A DNA stretch of 25,140 nt, from the NCBI GenBank assembly GCA_031363085.1, contig JANLTU010000084.1, positions 1 to 25,140 of the forward strand, in the 5' to 3' direction. The notes beneath the pieces are model-generated. The model worked only from the letters and a program-made list of their open reading frames with translations, was not told where the DNA came from and did not search any database. This DNA is from UBA6921 sp031363085. GTDB lineage: Bacteria > Pseudomonadota > Gammaproteobacteria > SG8-11. Both the position numbers and the translations under genes were made by a program. Positions 1-8,900 of the stretch are shown piece after piece; position 1 is the stretch's first letter, and every line of letters begins with the position of its first letter.

Positions 1-2
1 TT

Positions 3-350
3 CTCAATGAGCTGATCGCTCCGAACTACATTAATCACAGCCCCGGCGCACCAAATCCCAAACCCGGACCCGAAGGTTTGAAGCCAATTGTCGAGGCATT
101 GCGCAAGGGGATGCCGGATGTGCACTACACGATTCAAGACATGGTCGTGACTTCCGACAAGGTCGCTGTTCGGCTAGAAATGACCGGCACGCACACCGGC
201 AATTTTTTTGGCCTTGCTCCCACCGGAAAGCAGGTGACCGTCAGCCAGTTTCAAATCGAACGCATTGAGAACGGAAAAATAGTCGAGCACTGGCGCCAAA
301 CAGACGACCTGGGTTTGATGCGGCAGCTTGGCTTGCTGCCTAGTACCTAA
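3..350 (+). CDS. SnoaL-like / ester cyclase family protein, 5' end outside window
   Basis: The reading frame is open from the window's left edge and stops at 348-350, so the true start lies upstream. The readable part begins around ELIAPNYINHSPGAPNPKPG and continues through VRLEMTGTHTGNFFGLAPTG to VEHWRQTDDLGLMRQLGLLP. This is the usual C-terminal two thirds of SnoaL-like polyketide-cyclase/ester-cyclase proteins, an NTF2-like alpha+beta barrel fold of roughly 130-150 residues. Members act on diverse small hydrophobic substrates and most bacterial ones have no assigned reaction, so the substrate is unknown here. The family call is firm because of the HSPG, TGTHTG.F.G and EHW..D..G motifs. The gene is followed by a GNAT gene on the same strand about 100 bp away; co-transcription is possible but not shown. 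Confidence 0.85.
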   Translation, partial: LNELIAPNYINHSPGAPNPKPGPEGLKPIVEALRKGMPDVHYTIQDMVVTSDKVAVRLEMTGTHTGNFFGLAPTGKQVTVSQFQIERIENGKIVEHWRQTDDLGLMRQLGLLPST

Positions 351-452
351 CGGCTAACCACACCATGGACAAGGACCGCAAAAATCGGTTCGCCTTCATT
401 GTCACCGCTTATGGTGAACGCCGAAGCTCAAGATACCCCCCACGGAACCGCT

Positions 453-878
453 ATGGATATTAACCTCTCCACCGATATCGAGAGTATTTCATGGCCAGAT
501 CTAGCCCACCTTTTTGAGGTGGCACCCTTGGGCAAAAAACGCGACCCCGACAAAGTGGAACTTGCATTCCGTAACAGCCTGCTGCGCGTCTTCGCCTTTC
601 ATGGTGCAACACTGGTGGGTGCCGGCCGGGCGTTATCTGACGGCGTGTGGCGCGCGGCAATTTACGATGTGGCGGTGTTGCCGGAATATCAGGGCAAGGG
701 TATCGGCAGCAGGATTATTCGCAAGCTCGTCGACGCCGCGAACGTCGATGTCATCATGCTGTATGCGGTGCCGGGCAAGACAAAATTTTACGAACGCTTT
801 GGGTTCCGGAAAATGGCCACCGCCATGGCCATCACACCGAATGAAGAACAGGCCAGAAAGCACGGCCTACTTGAATAA
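453..878 (+). CDS. GNAT family N-acetyltransferase
   Basis: A protein of about 141 residues with the GNAT fold. The acetyl-CoA binding motif A is visible in IYDVAVLPEYQGKGIGSRII (Q-G-K-G-I-G), and the C-terminal motif B in GKTKFYERFGFRKM, where the conserved Tyr often acts as general acid. It should transfer an acetyl group from acetyl-CoA to an amine; the substrate cannot be read from the sequence. The start is uncertain. The frame is open further upstream with ATG at 411 and TTG at 399, but ATG 453 begins the part resembling the family, and none of the three has a clear Shine-Dalgarno sequence. The last residues (ITPNEEQARKHGLLE) are typical of small cytosolic GNATs. The gene stands alone between the SnoaL-like gene and a small ORF. 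Confidence 0.85.
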   Translation: MDINLSTDIESISWPDLAHLFEVAPLGKKRDPDKVELAFRNSLLRVFAFHGATLVGAGRALSDGVWRAAIYDVAVLPEYQGKGIGSRIIRKLVDAANVDVIMLYAVPGKTKFYERFGFRKMATAMAITPNEEQARKHGLLE

Positions 879-1046
879 CTAGCGATGCTTCAGCTCGGGC
901 GAACACGTCACCGGCAATGATCGCGACGGTTTTGTCACAACAATGTCATTTTTCCATCATTCGTTTGCCACACGTGCGCGGTGTAATAATCACGCGACGC
1001 GTAGCAACGTCCGTCGCACACTACAGCGTAGCGATGGAGATGTAAC

Positions 1047-1223
1047 ATGAATACGATCACGCGGTTGTTGACTTCAGTTTTCCGCATCGACACAGACAGC
1101 GCCGACGATGCCCAAAGCCACCTCGAAGCCTTGCAGGGCGACAGTGCACTGATCCAGCGGGTATGCGAATTGCGCGAGCTGGAACTGGAACTGGCGCAGG
1201 CCGAGATTTCGACGGTGGGCTGA
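1047..1223 (+). CDS. Hypothetical small protein, 58 aa
   Basis: ATG 1047 to TGA 1221-1223 encodes 58 residues and has a GGAGA Shine-Dalgarno at 1036-1040, six bases before the start. The product starts MNTITRLLTSVFRIDTDS and ends in a strongly heptad-like acidic helix (CELRELELELAQAEI, residues 40-54), so a small helical, possibly dimerising cytosolic protein is likely. The upstream 880-1046 stretch has AT-rich patches, including TAATAAT at 984-990 that could serve as a -10 with a weak TTGCCA at 965-970. I recognise no family. Good RBS placement and amphipathic pattern favour a real gene, but the short length keeps confidence moderate. Confidence 0.5.
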   Translation: MNTITRLLTSVFRIDTDSADDAQSHLEALQGDSALIQRVCELRELELELAQAEISTVG

Positions 1224-1341
1224 ATCAAGCTTACCGCCAACACGAAATCCAACGTCTGTTGCCGTCGACGGATAGCACAGCACCTTCCGTTTCTATTCCG
1301 TAATCCTAGATCGGCCCCCCGCAGTTTCTGACTAGAGGCCG

Positions 1342-1359
1342 CTCAAATTCTCATTTGAG
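1342..1359. repeat. Short inverted repeat between convergent genes
   Basis: CTCAAAT, four bases, then ATTTGAG form a perfect 7-bp stem in the 190-bp gap between the small + ORF and the 3' end of the copper locus on -. No T-run follows on either strand, so it is at best a weak terminator or mRNA 3'-end structure. Nothing else is recognisable in 1224-1415. Confidence 0.35.
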
Positions 1360-1415
1360 GGTGTCGCGCGGCGCCAGAAGCGTCGCACGGAAAAATTCAA
1401 GCTTAGACCCCGATG

Positions 1416-1808
1416 CTATTTCAACGCATCGCGCACGCGTTCCAGTTTGGTCCGCACTTCTTTGCCGATCTTGCGTACCGCGTCGCTTTTTACCAAGCCC
1501 AACACCGCTTCCGGGTCCATGAAGCCCACGTCGATTACGCCGTTGGCTTCCTCGCGCACGACCACGTTACAGGGCAGCAACAAGCCGATGTCGGGCTCGG
1601 CGTCCAAGGCTTGATGGGCATAGCCGGGATTGCAGGCGCCCAGAATCCGGTAGGGTTTGCGGTCGATGTTCAATTTCTTTTTCAAGGTCGCTTGCACGTC
1701 TATTTCGGTGAGCACGCCGAAGCCTTCGGTCTGCAACGCATCGACCACTTTCTGGACCACTTGATCCATGCTTCCTTTGACCGTGATGTTAAATCCATAA
1801 GCACTCAT
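1416..1808 (-). CDS. DUF302 domain-containing protein
   Basis: 130 residues from ATG 1808, chosen because AGGAGAA (1815-1821 on the minus strand) sits seven bases upstream. The frame itself is open slightly further. The product is a single DUF302 domain: the ITVKGSMDQVVQKVVDALQTEGFGVLTEID opening (split: N-terminal ITVKGSMDQVV, then GFGVLTEIDVQ), the GACNPGYAHQAL segment, DIGLLLPCNVVVRE and VGFMDPEAVLG are all diagnostic. No signal peptide is visible, so it is probably cytosolic. The family's biochemical role is not established; members are often found beside metal or sulfur genes. Here it is the last gene of the copper locus, 48 bp after the DUF2231 gene. Cys residues in GACNPG and LLPCNV could matter for metal or redox chemistry, but that is inference. 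Confidence 0.9.
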   Translation of the reverse strand: MSAYGFNITVKGSMDQVVQKVVDALQTEGFGVLTEIDVQATLKKKLNIDRKPYRILGACNPGYAHQALDAEPDIGLLLPCNVVVREEANGVIDVGFMDPEAVLGLVKSDAVRKIGKEVRTKLERVRDALK

Positions 1809-1856
1809 GAAGTGTTCTCCTGTGGGTGTGAACAATAATGATAACGGAATTTAAAT

Positions 1857-2477
1857 TTAATCCTGGTGCGGTGGCGCACCCGGCGCATGGCTATGCGGCG
1901 CCTGTTCGGGGTCGTTTGTCGCAGGCGCGTCGTGATCGGCATCGCTGTGTTCGTGCGCGGCGCCGGAGGCAGCATCCGCATGGCCCTCACCGTTGCCGTG
2001 CTCATGAGCGTGGCCTTCGCCTTCAACTTTAGGTAAAGATTTGACTCCTAACCCATAGCGGTAAACCAACTCGCCGCCATGCCACGCGGTGCTCAGCAAT
2101 AACGCCGCCGCCACCAATAACAAACCAGTGAACAACCAGCTCTTGCCTTTGGCGTGGCGATGCAGGTAGTACTCCCAGGCGGCAATGCCCAGAAACACGG
2201 CGAATGTCACCATTGCCCAGTTGCGATGCACCGTCATGGCTGCATGCGAAGGCGTGTCGTGATCAACGGTATTATAGGCGTACCAACCTGCCGCCACCGT
2301 GAGCAGCGTGAGGCCGACGCCGATCCATAAATTCCAGCGCGCAACAATGGCCCATTGGTCGGCCAGCGCCGGCTTTGACACAAAGTGCGAAGCCAGATGC
2401 AGCAGGGCGGCGATACTCAACAATGCTACGGAAAAATGTACAAAAATAGGATGCCAGTTGGGTAGGATTTGAAACAC
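1857..2477 (-). CDS. DUF2231-type membrane protein with His-rich C-terminal tail
   Basis: 206 residues from a GTG start at 2477, supported by an AGGAGAA box about seven bases upstream. It opens with NWHPIFVHFSVALL, the HP..VHF signature of DUF2231 (YtcJ/DUF2231 class) membrane proteins, and has about four membrane segments (residues about 9-30, 48-68, 87-105, 113-133). After residue 150 it becomes a hydrophilic tail with ten histidines among Asp, Glu, Ala and Pro (GHAHEHGNGEGH, HEHSDADHD, PHSHAPG). Such a tail is a plausible copper buffer. Family function is unknown. It sits between a Met/His-rich exported protein and the DUF302 gene in the same orientation, so a role in metal handling is inferred from context and tail composition. 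Confidence 0.85.
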   Translation of the reverse strand: MFQILPNWHPIFVHFSVALLSIAALLHLASHFVSKPALADQWAIVARWNLWIGVGLTLLTVAAGWYAYNTVDHDTPSHAAMTVHRNWAMVTFAVFLGIAAWEYYLHRHAKGKSWLFTGLLLVAAALLLSTAWHGGELVYRYGLGVKSLPKVEGEGHAHEHGNGEGHADAASGAAHEHSDADHDAPATNDPEQAPHSHAPGAPPHQD

Positions 2478-2513
2478 GCGATTTCTCCTCGTTGTTGTCT
2501 TTCCAAACTTTAT

Positions 2514-2542
2514 AGATCGAGTGCGCTAGGCGCACCCGATCT
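2514..2542 (-). promoter_or_regulatory. Intercistronic stem-loop in the copper operon
   Basis: The arms 2514-2526 and 2530-2542 pair over 13 bp with one mismatch and a 3-base loop (TGCGC TAG GCGCA at the apex). It lies in the 73-bp gap between the Met/His-rich gene and the DUF2231 gene. On the minus strand it is followed by TATAAAGTTTGG rather than a U-run, so an mRNA-stabilising or partial-termination role is more likely than a clean terminator. Confidence 0.55.
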
Positions 2543-2550
2543 CGTTAAAG

Positions 2551-2982
2551 TTAATGGCCTTGATGTTCGGACGGCGGCACGATGTGCACCTCCGGCGCTG
2601 CCGGCTTACCGGTGCATTGCGCCCAAGTCGCACGGTCGACAACAATCAACCCACGGCTGGCCTGCGCGCATTGCACCGCGAGCGACGCATCCGCGCTGGT
2701 CGACTCCATAATTTCCGTTCCGTCGAAACCCGCCTCACGCGCCTTGCCGCTGGCCGGCGGGGTCGCCAGCATCGGCAACGGTGCCGCTTCCTCCATGTTC
2801 ATCATCGTATGATCCATCGGTGCGGGCTCCGCCGCGTTATGCTGCATGGCGCCGTGATCCATATGCGAGTGATCCATTTCGGTTGCTGCTTCCGGTGTTG
2901 CTCCGCCCTCGTCGGCCGCATACGCGGCCGAGTTTGCTGCGCACAGCACTGCAAAAATCAATACTGTCAAGTTATGCCACAT
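2551..2982 (-). CDS. Exported Met/His-rich putative copper-binding protein
   Basis: 143 residues from ATG 2982. An earlier in-frame ATG at 2991 would overlap the GGAG box (2992-2995), so 2982, nine bases after it, fits better. A Sec signal peptide (WHNLTVLIFAVLCAANSAAYA, cut near AYA-AD) predicts periplasmic export. Residues 36-63 are a Met/His cluster (MDHSHMDHGAMQH, MDHTMMNM), the kind of sequence that binds Cu(I)/Cu(II) in PcoE- or CopK-like proteins. The C-terminal half has two cysteines (C105, C123) spaced like a disulfide, with VQCAQASRGLIVVDRATWAQC between (quoted in part), followed by a HIVPPSEHQGH end. I do not recognise a named family. The position between an outer-membrane barrel and the DUF2231 gene supports periplasmic copper buffering. 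Confidence 0.75.
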   Translation of the reverse strand: MWHNLTVLIFAVLCAANSAAYAADEGGATPEAATEMDHSHMDHGAMQHNAAEPAPMDHTMMNMEEAAPLPMLATPPASGKAREAGFDGTEIMESTSADASLAVQCAQASRGLIVVDRATWAQCTGKPAAPEVHIVPPSEHQGH

Positions 2983-3011
2983 AGGTTTCATCTCCAAAAA
3001 ATTCCAGCGCT

Positions 3012-4154
3012 CTAACGAATGTAACCATGTTCCAGGTTAAGGATGGAATTGCGCTGCCCGATGGTGTCGTTAAAGCGCGCTTCGAGACTGAAAGCCAAAC
3101 CGATCTGAAGGGTTCGATCAATCCCGCCTCCCAGCGCCGAGCCATACTCGGTGTGAATATACTGTGCGAGCACGTCGACGCCTTGTCCCGCACGCCATGT
3201 CAAGCCTGGCGCCAAGCTCCATTGGTTGCCGCCACGGATGTCGTCGAACTCCTTGCTGGCCACCGTGATCATGGCCTGCCAGCGTGTCAGCAAGGCCGGA
3301 CGCGCGGTGTAGTGCAGCGACGCCACCACCGCACTCGATGTGCTGCGTGCCAGTTCGTAATACGTGGGTAGAACACCCACCGCAACATGCACGCCTTGAT
3401 TGCGAACCAACTGCGCATCCAATGACCAGTTGCCACTGGGGTCGTCATTGAGGTTCCAGGCGGCACCGGTGATCCAGGTATTCATCCAGTATTTTTTACT
3501 GTTCACGCGCGTCTGCTGCCGATCAAGAATAATCCCGGCACGCCGCACGTGCGTCAAATAACGCAGCGTATCGGGCGGTGCATAAATATAACTGGCGCCC
3601 AGGCTATCGATGCCGGCAATACCTCTGCCGGCATCGTCCGAACGCGAGTTCATCGATACCCCCAGCGCATGATTCGGCTGCGGAAACCAATCGATGCTGG
3701 CGACATCGCCATGCGTCTGGGCAAAGTTTTCCTTCGACGATGCATTGAGCGCATGCGTGGCGTACACCAGATCGTCTTCACGCAGGGTCGAAAACTCGAT
3801 CAAGGTATTGCGCAACGGCGCGTGCCCGAGCACGACATTTAGGTTTTCGTTCCAGTAAAACACGTAGTGATTGGCGAAATGCACGGCGTCGGCATCTTCA
3901 CGAAAACTCAGCGTCGCGCCCGCGACGCCGTTTTCATACAGCCGCTTGTCCATGCGCAGTGCAAGCTCGCTGTCCTCACTGTTGATGGCTCCGGTGCGCT
4001 CGGTATCCGAGACCAGGTTGGTCGCATCGAGCGTGCCGATCACGCGTCCGCCGAGCGTGATGCGCGGCAACACTTCGCGGTCCACTTCCAATGCCTGCAC
4101 CGCGTTTGTCGCCAGCAACGCAGCCACGATTAAAACTTTGCGAATAATTGTCAT
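3012..4154 (-). CDS. Outer-membrane beta-barrel protein of the copper locus
   Basis: 380 residues from ATG 4154 with GGAGCG seven bases upstream. A signal peptide (MTIIRKVLIVAALLATNAVQA) precedes a sequence of alternating short amphipathic strands rich in aromatic and small residues and ending in GYIR; an internal LQIGLAFSLEARF resembles late barrel strands. This suggests a porin-like outer-membrane barrel with mainly glycine/asparagine turns. It occupies the place that copB takes after copA in many cop operons, but it lacks the Met/His-rich N-terminus of CopB, so I do not assign that name. It begins 10 bp after the multicopper oxidase and is certainly co-transcribed with it. Function is inferred only from location: passage or sequestration of copper at the outer membrane. 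Confidence 0.75.
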   Translation of the reverse strand: MTIIRKVLIVAALLATNAVQALEVDREVLPRITLGGRVIGTLDATNLVSDTERTGAINSEDSELALRMDKRLYENGVAGATLSFREDADAVHFANHYVFYWNENLNVVLGHAPLRNTLIEFSTLREDDLVYATHALNASSKENFAQTHGDVASIDWFPQPNHALGVSMNSRSDDAGRGIAGIDSLGASYIYAPPDTLRYLTHVRRAGIILDRQQTRVNSKKYWMNTWITGAAWNLNDDPSGNWSLDAQLVRNQGVHVAVGVLPTYYELARSTSSAVVASLHYTARPALLTRWQAMITVASKEFDDIRGGNQWSLAPGLTWRAGQGVDVLAQYIHTEYGSALGGGIDRTLQIGLAFSLEARFNDTIGQRNSILNLEHGYIR

Positions 4155-4164
4155 GGTTGCGCTC

Positions 4165-5445
4165 CTATTCGTCCACGGCCAGCGTGGGTTTATAGGTCGG
4201 CGTGAAGTCTTCGTACATCAACCCCGAATGCATGCCGCCCGGATAAATGCCATTGTTACGCGCGTAGGTGGTGCGGTGATTGTGGAATGCCCAATAACCG
4301 GGATTATCGCCGTAAATCATGATGTCGTAGGTGCCACCCGGGTGCACGTGAATGGTGTTGAGCTTCCACGGCTGCGGTAATTGGTTGCCGTCTTGCGCGA
4401 CCCACCAGAAATCATGTCCGTGCAAATGCATGTGGTGCGACAGATCACTGGCGTTGATCAGGCGCACGCGAACCCACTCGCCCTGCTTGATGCCCATGTG
4501 TTTTAACGCCGGGTAGGATTTACCATTGATGCCGAAAAAATTGTAGCGGAACTCCGATCCGCCAGAGCGGCTTTGCAGGTATGGCGGGACATACTTGCCG
4601 CTCGCATAGGCTTTTACAAACTCCGCATAGCTGCGAAAAAAACCATGCGTGACCGGATCGAGCTTGCCCTGGCTCATCAACGAATTGACCTGCTTCATGC
4701 CTTCCAGCAACGCACCGATTTCTTCGCGCGCCAGATCAATATCCCAGGCTTCGAGCATTAGCGTGTAGTCACGCGTGTACGGGTATTTTTGTTTCAGCAC
4801 TTCATCTTTGGGGTGCACGATGAACGCGCCGTGCATGCCGTGCGAAGCGTGCAGCGGCGTGCCCCAATGGCAGTGATACCAATGCGTACCAGCGGGCTTG
4901 GCCTGGAAGCGGTAGACGAAGGTCTGGCCGGGATGCACCGGGTCTTGCGTCATCATCGGCACGCCGTCCATGGTGTAGGGCACGAACAAGCCATGCCAGT
5001 GAATGGTGTGCATCTCTTCGGTGTTGTTAACAAAGTTGACCTTGACCCAGTCATCTTCCATCACATGAAACTCAGGACCTGGCACCTGACCGTTGAAGGC
5101 GAACATATGCGCCTTGATGCCGGGCAGAATTTCGTGCTGCACAATGCTGACTTCGATGTCGAATACCTTGTACTCAACTTCATCGTCTTTGGGCGCACCG
5201 GGGGGCTCGGTGACCGTGCCCGCCATTTTATGGCCGGACATGAACATCATGGTGTCGTAACTACTCCCGCCCATGTCGTGACCCATCATGGAATGATCCA
5301 TGCCGGGCATCGGCGCTTCGGCCGCGCGTGCCGCCAGCGCGACGCTACCGGTCATTGCCACCGCCGCACGCAGAAAATTACGGCGCGTGGATGAATGTTC
5401 GTCTTCACTCTCATTGGAAGGCGAGCGATCTTGATTTTTGTCCAT
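4165..5445 (-). CDS. Tat-exported two-domain multicopper oxidase
   Basis: 426 residues from ATG 5445, chosen for AGGAG six bases upstream over an open frame extending to 5523. A twin-arginine signal (S-T-RRNFLR, residues 19-26) is followed by a Met/His-rich stretch (PMPGMDHSMMGHDMGG, residues 46-61). Domain 1 carries HTIHWHG (146-152) and HWYHCHWGTPLHASHGM (188-204), with type 1 copper Cys192, candidate His199/His202 and Met204. Domain 2 carries HHMHLHGH (337-344) and FHNH (387-390). Domain 2 has no Cys, so the type 1 site is in domain 1, as in two-domain 'type C' laccases; these normally work as trimers. Probable role: oxidation of periplasmic Cu(I) to Cu(II). It follows the cus genes and a small Cys/His protein and precedes the barrel gene by 10 bp. 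Confidence 0.9.
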   Translation of the reverse strand: MDKNQDRSPSNESEDEHSSTRRNFLRAAVAMTGSVALAARAAEAPMPGMDHSMMGHDMGGSSYDTMMFMSGHKMAGTVTEPPGAPKDDEVEYKVFDIEVSIVQHEILPGIKAHMFAFNGQVPGPEFHVMEDDWVKVNFVNNTEEMHTIHWHGLFVPYTMDGVPMMTQDPVHPGQTFVYRFQAKPAGTHWYHCHWGTPLHASHGMHGAFIVHPKDEVLKQKYPYTRDYTLMLEAWDIDLAREEIGALLEGMKQVNSLMSQGKLDPVTHGFFRSYAEFVKAYASGKYVPPYLQSRSGGSEFRYNFFGINGKSYPALKHMGIKQGEWVRVRLINASDLSHHMHLHGHDFWWVAQDGNQLPQPWKLNTIHVHPGGTYDIMIYGDNPGYWAFHNHRTTYARNNGIYPGGMHSGLMYEDFTPTYKPTLAVDE

Positions 5446-5475
5446 CACGGACTCCTGTGAATACGTTATGAAACT

Positions 5476-5508
5476 GATGTCATCGCGCCCTGCGGGCACG
5501 ATGACATC
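5476..5508 (-). promoter_or_regulatory. Intercistronic stem-loop upstream of the multicopper oxidase
   Basis: GATGTCATCG at 5476-5485 pairs perfectly with CGATGACATC at 5499-5508, and the interior adds GCCC/GGGC around a TGC loop. It stands about 20 bases ahead of the oxidase ribosome binding site. There is no U-run downstream on the minus strand, so it is more likely an mRNA processing or stability element, or a partial terminator, than a strong terminator. Confidence 0.55.
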
Positions 5509-5561
5509 TCTGAAACTTCTCAAGCTAAGGGTTGGTGCGCGCAGTGCACGCTACCGGAAGT

Positions 5562-5903
5562 TTAGATTAAACGCGGAGGACGTTCTTGGACGGGAAGATC
5601 GAGACGGGGTACTTTTACGACGATGCTGCTGCTGGTCTGGCGTGCGGCAGGAGCCTGCAACACTGTGAATGACGTTGACAGCAACGCGCACGAAGCACAC
5701 ACACTGTGACACAAATGCATTTGGTGACTTTGATCAGGAACTTTTCCGGACGGCGCATGATGCACATGGACGTCCGCCTGCATCGTATCAGCGCCGCTCG
5801 CACAGGCCACACCCGCCACGCTCACCAACGGCAACCACGCCATCGCGCAGGCGAGAAAAAGACTCAGGGAACGACGTAACATGCGGGGCAAAGTCATTCT
5901 CAT
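5562..5903 (-). CDS. Small exported Cys/His-containing protein of metal-efflux clusters
   Basis: 113 residues if it starts at ATG 5903; an inner ATG at 5882 and a TTG at 5969 are alternatives, and none has a convincing Shine-Dalgarno. A signal peptide (LRRSLSLFLACAMAWLPLVS) leads to a short mature region with HVHH (46-49) and HLCHSVCASC (63-72), then a Pro-rich end RLDLPVQERPPRLI. Short proteins with this pattern (signal peptide, C-x2/3-C-x2-C with His, and a terminal ERPPR) commonly sit beside czc/cus efflux genes and are annotated only as hypothetical or DUF2946-like. The Cys/His cluster suggests metal binding in the periplasm. It lies 78 bp after cusA and before the multicopper oxidase. 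Confidence 0.65.
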   Translation of the reverse strand: MRMTLPRMLRRSLSLFLACAMAWLPLVSVAGVACASGADTMQADVHVHHAPSGKVPDQSHQMHLCHSVCASCALLSTSFTVLQAPAARQTSSSIVVKVPRLDLPVQERPPRLI

Positions 5904-5980
5904 GGGGTGCGCGCTAAAAACACTCAGGTTGTTAAATCCGATGCTACGATTCGACCGCGACGATTGCAAACGGTTCCCGG

Positions 5981-8900
5981 CTACTTCGCGTAGTCACGCT
6001 TCTTCCACAAAACATACAGCACCGGAATCAGCACCATCGACACCAGCGGCGCGGTGATCATACCACCCAACATCGGCGCGGCAATGCGGCGCATCACTTC
6101 GGAGCCGGTGCCCGAACCTAACATGATTGGCAACAAGCCGGCCAAAATCACGGCGGCGGTCATGGCTTTGGGGCGCACGCGCAACACCGCACCTTCGATC
6201 ACCGCAGCATAAAGCTCGGCGAGATTAGTCGGGTTGCGGCGCTCCACCGCATGATCGAGATACACCAGCATCACCACGCCGAATTCGGCCGCGACTCCGG
6301 CCAGCGCAATCATGCCCACGCCCACCGCAATCGACAGATGGTAGTCCAGCAGATAGATCAACCAGAACGCGCCGACCAAGGCCAGCGGCACCGCGCCCAT
6401 CACCATCAGTGACTCGGCGAAGTTGCTGAAGTTGATAAACAGCAGCAGCAAAATAATGACCAGCGTCAGCGGTACCACGTAGCGCAACCGCTGTTCGGCA
6501 CGCAACAAATATTCGTACTGGCCGGACCAACCGATGGAATAACCCGCCGGCAGCCGCACTTGCTCGGCCACGCGCTTCTGCGCTTCGGCGACAAACGAAC
6601 CCAGATCACGGTTGCGGATGTCGACATAAATCCAACCGTTGAGGCGCGCGTTTTCGCTACGCACCATGCCGGGCCCGTCGCCGATGGTGATGTGCGCGAC
6701 TTGTCCGAGTGGAATCCGTGGACCGCCGCGGGTGATGATCGGTAGGTCGGCCAGCTTGGCGGGAGAATCGCGCACCTCCTGCGGGTAGCGGATATTGACA
6801 GGATAACGCTCCAGACCTTCTACCGTGGTGGTGACATTGTCGCCGCCCACTGCCATGGAAATGACCTCTTGCACATCGGCAATGTTCAGGCCAAAACGCG
6901 CGGCGGCGCGACGATTGATTTCGATGTTGATATAGCGTCCGCCCGCCACGCGCTCCGAGAACACGGAAGCCGCACCGGGAATGGTTCTGACCACCTGTTC
7001 GATATCTTCACCGATGCCCTGGATGGTTTTTAAGTCGGCTCCGGCCACTTTAATGCCGAGCGGGGTTTTAATGCCGGTGGCCAGCATGTCGATGCGCGTT
7101 TTAATCGGCATCACCCAGGCATTGGTCAGGCCAGGAAACTTTACCAGATCGTCCAATGCAGACTTTATTTTGTCAATAGTCATGCCCGGGCGCCATTGCT
7201 CGCGCGGTTTGAGCTGAATCGTGGTTTCGAACATTGATAACGGCGCGGGATCGGTGGCGGAATCCGCGCGTCCCGCCTTGCCGAACACGCTGTGCACTTC
7301 GGGCAGGGTCTTGATTAACCGATCCGTCACTTGCAGAATTTCCGTTGCCTTGCCGATGGACACCGCCTCAAACGTGGTCGGCATATACAACAGATCGCCT
7401 TCGTCCAGTTCTGGCATGAACTCGGAACCCAACCAGCTCAACGGATAAAGAATGCTCAGCACCAACAGCGCCGACAGCACGATGACCACGTAGGGATGGC
7501 GCAGCACCACGCGGATCACCGGCAAATACAGTGCAATCAAAAACCGGCTCAACAGATTTTTATGTTCCGGCAGCACATGGCCACGAATGAAGTACCCCAT
7601 CAAGACCGGCATGACGGTGACCGACAACCCGGCCGCCGCCGCCATCGCATAAGTCTTGGTGAACGCAAGCGGTGCGAACAGCTTGCCTTCCTGTGCTTCC
7701 AGCGTGAACACCGGCAGAAAACTCAGCGTGATGATCAGCAGCGAAAAGAACAACGCCGGACCCACTTCAACTGCCGCACGTTGCATGATCAACCAGCGGT
7801 TGTCGTCGTTCGGCTTCTCGCGCTCCATATGCTTATGCGCGTTTTCGATCATCACAATGGCGGCGTCGACCATCGCGCCGATGGCGATGGCGATCCCCCC
7901 CAAGGACATGATGTTGGCGTTAATGCCCTGCCAATGCATGATGATGAAAGAGATCAAAATACCCAACGGTAAAATGACGATGGCCACCAGCGCCGAACGC
8001 AGATGAAACAGGAAGATCCCACACACCAGCGTGACCACCACGAACTCTTCCAGCAGCTTGTCTTGCAAGTTGTCGACGGCGCGCTCGATCAAGCCGGCAC
8101 GGTCGTAGGTCTCGACAATTTCCACTCCCAACGGCAGACTGCGTTTCAACTCGTTGAGTTTTTTCTCAACGGCGCTGATGGTGGTCTGCGCATTCTCGCC
8201 CCAGCGCATGACAATGATGCCGCCGACCACCTCGCCCTCGCCGTCCAAATCCACCACGCCGCGCCGCAACTGCGGACCTATGCGGATCGACGCCACATCA
8301 CCCAGCGATACCGGCACACCGGTGTCGCTGAGGCCGACCGGAATCTGGCGTAAATCCTCAACGCCGCGAATGTAGCCTTTGGCGCGCACCATGTATTCGG
8401 CCTCGGCCAGTTCAATCACCGAACCGCCGACGTCCTGATTCGCGCGGCGCACCGCTTCGGCCACCTCGCTGATCGGAATCGAATAGGCACGCAATTTTTC
8501 CGGGGTGAGCACCACTTGATATTGTTTGACCATGCCGCCGACGGTGGCCACTTCGGCAACACCCGGCACCGTTTGTAACTCGTATTTGAGGAACCAGTCC
8601 TGCAAACTGCGCAACTGGCCCAGATCATGTTTGCCGGTACGGTCAACCAATGCGTATTCGTAAATCCAACCCACACCGGTTGCATCCGGACCAAGTGTCG
8701 GACGTGCCTCCGACGGCAGCCGCCCGGTAACCTGATTGAGAAATTCCAGCACGCGCGAGCGCGCCCAGTAGATGTCGGTGCCGTCCTTGAAAATCACATA
8801 GACGTAGGAATCGCCGAACATCGAATAACCGCGCACCGCAACCGCGCCGGGTACCGACAACATGCTGGTGGTGATTGGGTAAGTGATTTGATCTTCGACG

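Noticed and set aside
7331..7972. Long plus-strand frame opposite cusA
   Set aside because: It is rich in His, Gln and Arg, as expected from the complement of a GC-rich gene, and cusA on the other strand is fully convincing.
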